From assembly GCA_018056725.1 (NCBI GenBank), contig JAGPFF010000024.1, positions 1-32,797 on the forward strand: a stretch of 32,797 nt of DNA, read 5' to 3'. Of the stretch, positions 16,984-23,324 are shown in pieces. The notes under the pieces were generated by a model. It was given only the letters and a program-made list of their open reading frames with translations. It had not been told where the DNA came from and made no database searches. The number at the start of each line of letters is the position of its first letter. The stretch's first letter is position 1. The position numbers and the translations under genes were made by a program. The DNA comes from Anaerolineaceae bacterium. GTDB lineage: Bacteria; Chloroflexota; Anaerolineae; Anaerolineales; Anaerolineaceae.

Positions 16984-18360
16984 ATGAAGCAAAAAAGATT
17001 TACTATCGTTCTTGCGCTCGTGCTGATCAGCTCCATGCTGTTGGCATCCTGTGCAAAACCCACTGAAGCGCCCGCTCCGACGGAAGCTCCGGTTGCAACA
17101 GAAGCCCCTGCTACGGAAGCTCCAGCGACTGAAGCCCCCGCCACGGAAGCTCCAGCGGCAAAATCGCAGTTGGAAGTGTTCTCATGGTGGACGGGTGGTG
17201 GTGAGGCTGCTGGTTTGGAAGCCATGATCGCCATCTGGAACGAGAAGTATCCTGACATCGAGTTCGTCAACGCAGCAGTGGCTGGCGGCGCCGGTTCCAA
17301 CGCCAAGGCTGTCCTCGCCACCCGACTCTCCGCTGGCGATCCCCCTGATTCCTGGCAGGGTCATGCCGGTCAGGAACTGATCGGTGCTTACGTTTCCGCC
17401 GGTCAACTCGAGCCCCTGGATGATCTCTATGCTGAAAACGGTTGGTATGACGTCTTCCCCGAGACCTTGATCCCCTTGATCTCGCAGGATGGTCATCCTT
17501 ATTCCGTGCCGGTGAACATTCACCGCGCCAATGTCCTTTGGTACAACCCCAAAGTGCTAACCCAGTACAATGTGGCTGTTCCAACTGATTTCGCCAGCTT
17601 CGTTGCTGCGTTGGATGCCCTCAAAGTCGCTGGTATGGAAGCCCCTCTTGCCCTTGGCGAGACCTGGACTCAGACCCACCTCTTTGAAACCGTCCTCCTT
17701 TCCACTGTTGGTGCGGATGCTTACAACAAGCTGTGGTCTGGTGAAGGCGATTGGGCTGCCCCCGAAGTGACCCAGGCGATTGAAAACGTCAAGACACTCA
17801 TGAAATACGTCAATACCGACTACGCCACCTTGAGCTGGCAGGATGCAAGCAAACTGGTTGCTGATGGCGATGCCGCATTCAACGTGATGGGTGACTGGGC
17901 GGACGGTTATTTCAGCGGATCCGTTGATGGTGGAAACCTTGGCTTGACCCCAGAAGTGGATTATGGCTGGATGCCCGTTCCGGGTACCCAGGGTGTGTAT
18001 CAGTTCCTTTCCGATTCCTTCGTGCTGCCTGTTGGCGCCAAGAATCGCGATGCCGCGATCAAATGGCTGACCCTGTGCGGTTCCAAGGAAGGGCAGGACG
18101 CGTTCAACCCTGTCAAGGGTTCCATCGCCGCCCGCAAAGATTCTGATAAAACCCTCTACGGTGTCTACCTGCAGTCCGCCATGGATGACTGGTCGAAGGA
18201 TGTCGTCGTTGGTTCCCTCACCCATGGTGTGGTAGCCAACCCCACCTGGCAGACCCAGATCACTACGGATTGGGGTGCCTTCGTAATCGGTTTTGATACC
18301 GCCGCCTTCCAGAGCGCCCTGGTTGCCTCGTGCGCAGCCTACGGTCCCTGCGGCAAGTAA
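16984..18360 (+). CDS. Sugar ABC transporter substrate-binding lipoprotein
   Basis: CUT1 periplasmic/extracellular binding protein of 458 aa. The signal peptide ends in the lipobox LLASC (Cys near 23). A low-complexity linker of repeated Thr-Glu-Ala-Pro units (residues about 26-58) tethers the receptor to the membrane. The mature domain starts LEVFSWWTGGGEAAGLEAM and continues FVNAAVAGGAG, very like the Thermus glucose/galactose-binding protein and its relatives, so glucose-type sugars are the best guess. The C-terminus has the Cys pair CAAYGPC. Followed by two permeases after a 114-nt gap with hairpins that probably keep this message in excess. Confidence 0.92.
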   Translation: MKQKRFTIVLALVLISSMLLASCAKPTEAPAPTEAPVATEAPATEAPATEAPATEAPAAKSQLEVFSWWTGGGEAAGLEAMIAIWNEKYPDIEFVNAAVAGGAGSNAKAVLATRLSAGDPPDSWQGHAGQELIGAYVSAGQLEPLDDLYAENGWYDVFPETLIPLISQDGHPYSVPVNIHRANVLWYNPKVLTQYNVAVPTDFASFVAALDALKVAGMEAPLALGETWTQTHLFETVLLSTVGADAYNKLWSGEGDWAAPEVTQAIENVKTLMKYVNTDYATLSWQDASKLVADGDAAFNVMGDWADGYFSGSVDGGNLGLTPEVDYGWMPVPGTQGVYQFLSDSFVLPVGAKNRDAAIKWLTLCGSKEGQDAFNPVKGSIAARKDSDKTLYGVYLQSAMDDWSKDVVVGSLTHGVVANPTWQTQITTDWGAFVIGFDTAAFQSALVASCAAYGPCGK

Positions 18361-18385
18361 TTTCTTTTTTCAACCTGTTTTTTGA

Positions 18386-18443
18386 TCATCGGGGAGCTTG
18401 CGCTCCCCGATGACTATTGCAGGAACGGCAATTATCTGCAATA
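18386..18443 (+). other. Two hairpins between binding protein and permeases
   Basis: Hairpin 1: a 12-bp GC-rich stem, arms 18386-18397 and 18402-18413 (TCATCGGGGAGC), loop TTGC, no U-tract. Hairpin 2: TATTGCAG (18415-18422) with CTGCAATA (18436-18443). They lie in the 114-nt gap of one operon. Such elements commonly cause partial termination or 3' stabilisation, giving more binding protein than permease. Confidence 0.55.
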
Positions 18444-18474
18444 ATTATTGAAATCTCAGAATTGAGGATCACCC

Positions 18475-19365
18475 ATGCAGGATAAAAAAGAGAAGCGAAT
18501 AGCCTTTTTGATGATTTTGCCTTCCATCATTGCGGTGGGCGTCTTTGTCTATGGCTTCATCGCCTGGACGGTGCGGGTCTCTTTCAGCGCCTGGCGGGGA
18601 ATGACGCCGGATTATACTTTTGTGGGTTTGAAAAACTACATCAATCTGTTCGTGAATAATCTTCGCTTTCAGATCGACATTAAGAATACTTTGATCTTTA
18701 CTGCCATTTTTGTTTTTGGTTGTTTGATCATCGGGTTGTTCTCAGCGCTGCTGCTGGATCAGGGATTAAAGGGGGAGGGATTTTTCCGCAGCCTCTTTAT
18801 TTTCCCGATGGCGATTTCCTATATCGTGACCGGTGTTGTCTGGCGCTGGTTGATGAATCCTGCCCAGGGCTCACGCATGAGCGGGCTGAACCTTTTATTC
18901 GATAAATTGGGGTTGGACTTTCTGATCAGTAATTGGACTTCCACCCCGGTCTGGGGAATTGCCTTCCTGGCGATCCCGGCTATCTGGCAGCTTTCCGGTT
19001 ATACCATGGCGATGTATCTGGCTGGTTTACGCGCCATACCCGATGAGCTGCGCGAAGCTGCCCGGGTAGATGGCGCCTCCGAATTCAATATCTTCCGTTA
19101 CATCATCCTGCCTCTTATCCGTCCGGTTACTCTTTCCGCCATGGTCATCTTGGGTCACATGTCGCTCAAGACTTTCGACCTGGTCATTGCCACTGTGGGC
19201 AAACAACTTGTGCTGGATATGCCCTCCGTGCACATGTGGCAAATCACCTTTGACGGTTTGCAATATGGCAGCGGTGCGGCGATCAGTATTCTGCTGTTAA
19301 TCTTCACGGCGGTGCTCATTGTTCCATACCTCTTCTTCTCACTCCGTAAGGAGGTGAAGCAATGA
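18475..19365 (+). CDS. Sugar ABC transporter permease 1 (MalF-like)
   Basis: CUT1 inner-membrane permease of 296 aa with six predicted helices. The first begins near residue 10 (FLMILPSIIAVGVFVYGFIA). The EAA loop that docks the ATPase reads ELREAARVDGASEFNIFRYI near 198. The ribosome site is weak (GAGGATCACCC). It overlaps the next gene by 4 nt. It is probably one half of a heterodimeric channel for the sugar bound by the upstream lipoprotein. Confidence 0.92.
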   Translation: MQDKKEKRIAFLMILPSIIAVGVFVYGFIAWTVRVSFSAWRGMTPDYTFVGLKNYINLFVNNLRFQIDIKNTLIFTAIFVFGCLIIGLFSALLLDQGLKGEGFFRSLFIFPMAISYIVTGVVWRWLMNPAQGSRMSGLNLLFDKLGLDFLISNWTSTPVWGIAFLAIPAIWQLSGYTMAMYLAGLRAIPDELREAARVDGASEFNIFRYIILPLIRPVTLSAMVILGHMSLKTFDLVIATVGKQLVLDMPSVHMWQITFDGLQYGSGAAISILLLIFTAVLIVPYLFFSLRKEVKQ

Positions 19366-20180
19366 CCCGCAGCCGCACTCGCTACTGGAGTTACATTCCG
19401 CTGGTCTTATTGACCATCTTTTATCTGATTCCTATCTACATTATGCTGGTAACTGGCTTTAAAGCCGGTGATGAAATCAGTCTGAAGACCATGTGGGAAT
19501 TACCCAAAACACTCAGCCTCGATAACTATCTGAAAGCTTATCAGGTTCTGGCACCTAATTTGTTGAACAGCTTGAAGATGGTGATCCCGGCAGCCATTTT
19601 GTCCTCCATTTTGGGATCTTTGAATGGCTATGTGCTTTCAAAATGGAAATTCAAAGGGGCGGATGCCATTTTCACCCTCATCCTCTTTGGAATGTTCATC
19701 CCCTACCAATCCATCCTCATTCCACTGGTGCAATTTATGGATTCGATTGGTTTATACGGGGGCATCCCGGGTTTGATCCTGGTGCACATCATTTATGGTA
19801 TTCCCATTACCACTTTGACCTTCCGGAATTATTACGCCAGCATTCCCAATGAGCTGCTTGAAGCTGCCAAGATTGATGGCGCCGATTTGCTGGGCATTTA
19901 CAGAAAGATTATGCTGCCCATTTCAATCCCCAGCTTTGTGGTGGTTTTGATCTGGCAGTTCACCCAAGCCTGGAATGATTTCCTCTTCTCGGTAGTGCTC
20001 ACCCAACCGAAGAATTGGACGGTCACAGTAGCGTTGAATAACATCTCCGGCGGGCAGATCATCCCCTGGAACCTGCAAATGGCTGCCTCACTGCTTGCCG
20101 CCCTGCCAACATTGCTGGTTTACATCTTCCTCGGACGTTACTTCCTGCGTGGCATGATGGCAGGATCGTTAAAAGGGTAA
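19362..20180 (+). CDS. Sugar ABC transporter permease 2 (MalG-like)
   Basis: Second CUT1 permease, 272 aa, six predicted helices. The EAA loop is ELLEAAKIDGADLLGIYRKI near 166. The ATG overlaps the stop of the preceding gene (ATGA) and has a strong ribosome site AAGGAGGTG inside it. No ATP-binding subunit follows; the operon ends at a terminator 22 nt on. CUT1 systems often share one MalK/MsiK-type ATPase encoded elsewhere, which is the likely case here. Confidence 0.92.
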   Translation: MTRSRTRYWSYIPLVLLTIFYLIPIYIMLVTGFKAGDEISLKTMWELPKTLSLDNYLKAYQVLAPNLLNSLKMVIPAAILSSILGSLNGYVLSKWKFKGADAIFTLILFGMFIPYQSILIPLVQFMDSIGLYGGIPGLILVHIIYGIPITTLTFRNYYASIPNELLEAAKIDGADLLGIYRKIMLPISIPSFVVVLIWQFTQAWNDFLFSVVLTQPKNWTVTVALNNISGGQIIPWNLQMAASLLAALPTLLVYIFLGRYFLRGMMAGSLKG

Positions 20181-20202
20181 CAAAATCCCATTCACAAAAA
20201 AC

Positions 20203-20237
20203 AAAAGGGCTTCAGAGTGAACTGAAGCCCTTTTTGT
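20203..20237 (+). terminator. Intrinsic terminator of the sugar ABC operon
   Basis: A 13-bp stem (AAAAGGGCTTCAG, 20203-20215, pairing with 20222-20234) is followed by TTTTTGTTTT. Textbook form, 22 nt after the last permease. Confidence 0.92.
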
Positions 20238-20240
20238 TTT

Positions 20241-20690
20241 ATTTTTCTTCTTTTTCAACCGTCGCTCAGGTCGTTCCGCCATCTATCCCAATCCGAGTAG
20301 CATGCCGTGAAAGGAGCTGATGAACGCGATTTTCCGCATTGTGCTGCTCTGTAATGCGCACTTCCTCTTAAACAAAACTTCAGAAAGCGGATCCGCCAGG
20401 CTTGTCAATCCAGTAATCACCGCCAGCCCTTCCTGCTACCGGGCTTCACACAGCAGTTCAAGGATTTGATCCAAAACAAATACGCCCTCGGCAAAGCCAA
20501 AAATCCAGAATGCAACCTTCACTGTGCCACCATGGGCATCAAGCATCATGCCCCGCCGTTGAGCGGCACCCAAAAGCGCTCAACGCGTCTCCCGGACGGC
20601 TGCGATGGATCAATCATCGTTAAAATGGGCGAGGCTTGATTTGTTCCGACATCCGCTTCACACTCAGCTAAACAAACCTCCGGTATTCAT
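20241..20690 (-). other. Possible decayed coding stretch, unrecognised
   Basis: About 450 nt without an intact gene. On minus, one frame is open from 20579 to the TAG at 20283 (99 codons) except for one TAG at 20436-20438. It reads like protein (AFWIFGFAEGVFVLDQILEL; GLAVITGLTSLADPLSEVLF). A different minus frame is open both before it (around 20585-20650) and after it (around 20285-20370), as expected of a frameshifted remnant. I do not recognise a family. It may equally be chance open frame in GC-balanced DNA. Lies between the sugar operon terminator and the 3' end of thrS. Confidence 0.25.
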
Positions 20691-20693
20691 CCA

Positions 20694-22478
20694 TCAACGT
20701 TTGGCTTCAATATCCTCGCGTGCGCGCGCGATAAAAGCTGCCACAGGCAAGGGTCCTGGGTTTTCACCATTCCGCAGGCGCAATGCAACCTGTCCCGCCT
20801 CCTGCTCTTTATCTCCGATCACCAGCATGTAGGGGATCTTCTGGTTTTGCGCATCGCGAATCTTGGCATTCATACGTTCCGATCGGTCATCCACAGTCAC
20901 CCGCAATCCAACCTGCTTTAGTTCCTGGGCTACCTGGCGGGCATAGTCGAGGTGACGGTCAGCAATCGGGATCATCACCGCTTGAACCGGTGAGAGCCAT
21001 ACCGGGAACGCTCCCGCGTAATGCTCAATCAGCACACCAAAAAATCGTTCCAGGCTGCCCAGCAGGGCGCGGTGGATCATATAAGGTCGATGGGGTTGCC
21101 CATCCTCGCCAATATAGGTGAGGTCGAAACGTTCGGGTTCATTGAAGTCAAACTGGATGGTTGAGAGCTGCCACTCCCGCCCGATGGCATCCTTAACCTT
21201 GAGGTCAATTTTCGGACCGTAAAATGCACCACCACCACGATCCACATCAAAGTCCAAACCAGAACGGACGAGTGAAGCCTCAAGGGCAGCTTCCGCATCC
21301 TTCCACATGGATTCGTCACCAACCGCCTTTTCCGGTCGGGTGCTGAGGTAGGCGTGAATTTCATTAAAACCGAAGCTGCGCAGGATATGCAGGCTGAATC
21401 CTAGCACAAAATCAATCTCCGCGGGCATCTGGTCCGGCCGGCAGAAATGATGGGCATCATCCTGAGTAAAGCCGCGAACCCGCATTAAACCATGCAGCAC
21501 GCCGCTGCGCTCATAACGGTAGACGGTACCTTCTTCTGCATAACGCAGAGGCAAATCACGGTAGGATCGCAATGAGCTGCGATAAATATGCAGATGGAAG
21601 GGGCAGTTCATTGGTTTCAGATAGTATTGCTGCCCTTCAATGTCCACCGGGGAGTACATGTTGTCTTTATAGAAGCCCAGGTGTCCGCTCGTTTCCCAAA
21701 GTTGAGCCTTGCCGATATGAGGAGTGTAGACGAAATCATAACCATTCATTTCGTGTTCGTGAGACCAGAAGTTCTCAATTTCCTTGCGGATACGCGCACC
21801 TTTGGGGTGCCACAGAACCAGACCAGCGCCTACCTCATCATTCACACTGAAAAGGTCCAGCTCCTGTCCGATCTTGCGATGATCACGCTTTTTGGCTTCC
21901 TCCATGCGCCAGAGATAATCCTTCAATTCTTCCGGTTTGCCCCAGGCGGTGCCATAAATTCGTTGCAGCATGGGTCGTTTCTCATCCCCGCGCCAATACG
22001 CTCCGGCAACATTGAGCAGTTTGATGGCTGCCGGATTGATCTGACGGGAATTTTCCACATGAGGTCCGCGACACAGGTCGGTGAAGGCACCCTGCGTATA
22101 GATTGAAATTTCCGGCTTCTCATTGACCGGATTGCCATCGTCATCAAGCTGCCCGGATTCCAGCCCTTCGATCAATTCGAGTTTAAAGGGCTGATCATGA
22201 AAAATCGCTTTTGCTTCTTCGGCGCTGACGACCCTTCGTTCAAAGGACACACCCGATTGAATGATGGCGCGCATACGCTTTTCGATGCTCTCCAGGTCTT
22301 CCGGGGTCAACGGTCGGGGAAGCTGAAAATCATAATAAAATCCATCCTCAATAGCAGGACCGATCGCCACCTTGCCATCCGGGAATTTTTCCAACACCGC
22401 CTGTGCCATAATGTGGGCAGCCGAATGCCGGATGCGGTACAACTGAGAATCCTCGTATTTTTCCTTATTTGTTGCCAT
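20694..22478 (-). CDS. thrS: Threonyl-tRNA synthetase lacking the TGS domain
   Basis: Charges tRNA-Thr. At 594 aa it is about 50 residues shorter than the usual enzyme because the N-terminal TGS domain is absent; the protein begins near the editing domain (RIRHSAAHIMAQAV, an HxxxH motif). The catalytic core carries the zinc ligands in PMNCPFHLHIYRS, DDAHHFCRP and MIHRALLGS. The anticodon-binding domain occupies the last ~100 residues. A GTG at 22490 opens the frame, but those bases (GTGGAGGAAAAA) are the ribosome site for the ATG at 22478, which I take as start. Expression is governed by the T-box leader directly upstream. Confidence 0.93.
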   Translation of the reverse strand: MATNKEKYEDSQLYRIRHSAAHIMAQAVLEKFPDGKVAIGPAIEDGFYYDFQLPRPLTPEDLESIEKRMRAIIQSGVSFERRVVSAEEAKAIFHDQPFKLELIEGLESGQLDDDGNPVNEKPEISIYTQGAFTDLCRGPHVENSRQINPAAIKLLNVAGAYWRGDEKRPMLQRIYGTAWGKPEELKDYLWRMEEAKKRDHRKIGQELDLFSVNDEVGAGLVLWHPKGARIRKEIENFWSHEHEMNGYDFVYTPHIGKAQLWETSGHLGFYKDNMYSPVDIEGQQYYLKPMNCPFHLHIYRSSLRSYRDLPLRYAEEGTVYRYERSGVLHGLMRVRGFTQDDAHHFCRPDQMPAEIDFVLGFSLHILRSFGFNEIHAYLSTRPEKAVGDESMWKDAEAALEASLVRSGLDFDVDRGGGAFYGPKIDLKVKDAIGREWQLSTIQFDFNEPERFDLTYIGEDGQPHRPYMIHRALLGSLERFFGVLIEHYAGAFPVWLSPVQAVMIPIADRHLDYARQVAQELKQVGLRVTVDDRSERMNAKIRDAQNQKIPYMLVIGDKEQEAGQVALRLRNGENPGPLPVAAFIARAREDIEAKR

Positions 22479-22503
22479 TTTTTCCTCCACAGTGATAATT
22501 CAC

Positions 22504-22755
22504 AAATAAAAACTCTCGACCCCAACTGGGGCGAGAGTCGGTCATTTCGCGGTTCCACCCAGATTAATCCACAAAAAATGGATTTTCTCTTTAGACCTGT
22601 AACGGGATCAACCGTTCACCTTATCAGAAACACTGTTCAGGCTTATGCTCGCGGGTGGTTTTCTCTGCGGCTTTCCAGAAGGAATTTCCAGACTTTGATT
22701 CCTTCTCTCTGATGGAATGAACCGTCGATAATCGTCCCGGTCAACGCTTTTTCTA
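22504..22755 (-). promoter_or_regulatory. T-box riboswitch for thrS, specifier ACC (Thr)
   Basis: The hallmark T-box sequence CTGGGTGGAACCGCG lies at 22548-22562 on minus. It is followed by a terminator (stem ACTCTCG/CGAGAGT plus CCCC/GGGG around loop AGTT, 22511-22539) and a U-tract (TTTTTATTT). Upstream, the distal part of Stem I (GAGAAGGAA with TTCCTTCTGG) is recognisable. After it comes GAAAACCACC, where ACC at 22657-22659, followed by A, fits a threonine specifier codon. Uncharged tRNA-Thr would pair there and with the T-box bulge to favour antitermination. A weak promoter (TTGATG, 17 nt, TAAAAA at 22756-22784) could start it. Confidence 0.88.
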
Positions 22756-22851
22756 TTTTTATTATTTTACTCCAAATTCATCAAATTGAAGCAAGGAAAG
22801 GCATTTGGGTTTCAATCCGCCTGTTGACTGTTGTGCAATGGTTATTAAACA

Positions 22852-22887
22852 AGCAGGAGGTCGATGGGTATGCCGCGACCTCCTGCT
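22852..22887 (-). terminator. Hairpin, probable minus-strand terminator
   Basis: A 12-bp stem (AGCAGGAGGTCG at 22852-22863 with 22876-22887) and a 12-nt loop. On minus it is followed by TGTTTAAT, a weak U-tract. It lies upstream of the thrS T-box and 30 nt after the degenerate ORF at 22917, so it may end transcription coming from the hydroxylase side. Confidence 0.5.
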
Positions 22888-22916
22888 AAAATACACCGGC
22901 TTAATACGATTAAGGA

Positions 22917-23171
22917 CTAAAACGCCTGGTCAGGTTTCCAGACCTTCCACACATTGCCTGCCAGGTCAGGTCCTGGGGTAAGTGCGGGTTTTCCAACTTT
23001 AGCTAGCATCATTGATCCCCCCTTTTGATAGACTGGCGCAACTGAGGGGGCTTCTGACGCAGTAGTAATTGGACCTTTTACGGGTTTTACGCAGCCATCT
23101 TTATTTTCAGCCTTTTAACCCCCATCCGATTCCATGCCGGTGTATTTCTTCCATCATTTATTAATACTCAT
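22917..23171 (-). pseudogene. Degenerate small ORF, possible lipoprotein remnant
   Basis: On minus, from an ATG at 23171 to a TAG at 22917, one frame reads like protein but has a TGA at codon 6 and a TAA at codon 19. After the TAA it is open for 65 codons. It holds DGCVKPVKG, then a Thr/Ala/Ser/Pro-rich stretch (PITTASEAPSVAPVYQ) resembling a lipoprotein linker, then KVGKPALTPGPDLAGNVWKV and a C-terminus KPDQAF. An intact 31-aa protein could start at the ATG at 23012, which has AGGGGGG just upstream. No family is recognised. Either a decayed gene or a small protein with a short start. Confidence 0.35.
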
Positions 23172-23189
23172 TTTACAGAAAATTCAATA

Positions 23190-23211
23190 CTGCCAGGCTT
23201 TGCTATGGCAG
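23190..23211 (-). terminator. Weak hairpin after the molybdenum hydroxylase gene
   Basis: CTGCCA (23190-23195) pairs with TGGCAG (23206-23211); on minus it is followed by TATTGAATTTT. It lies about 115 nt past the end of the hydroxylase gene. The rest of 23212-23324 shows nothing I can name. Confidence 0.3.
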
Positions 23212-23324
23212 GAAAAGAGCCTGTTCATTTTCAATCAAGCAGTTCTATCTTTAAGAAACGTTAAGTTGCCTTCTCGGTAAAGTGATCCAAAAAGTTAACT
23301 TAATCCAAATTGTCGTTCCTGAAT

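Noticed and set aside
17056..17160. Thr-Glu-Ala-Pro repeat DNA as a tandem-repeat element
   Set aside because: It is the low-complexity tether of a lipoprotein receptor, in frame and common in this kind of protein.
23154..23156. TGA in the degenerate ORF (22917-23171) as selenocysteine
   Set aside because: A TAA follows in the same frame 13 codons later, no SECIS-like hairpin follows the TGA, and no family is recognised.
22801..23324. tRNA, riboswitch or CRISPR in the 500-nt gap
   Set aside because: No cloverleaf, no T-loop consensus and no regular repeats were seen; only two hairpins and the degenerate ORF.
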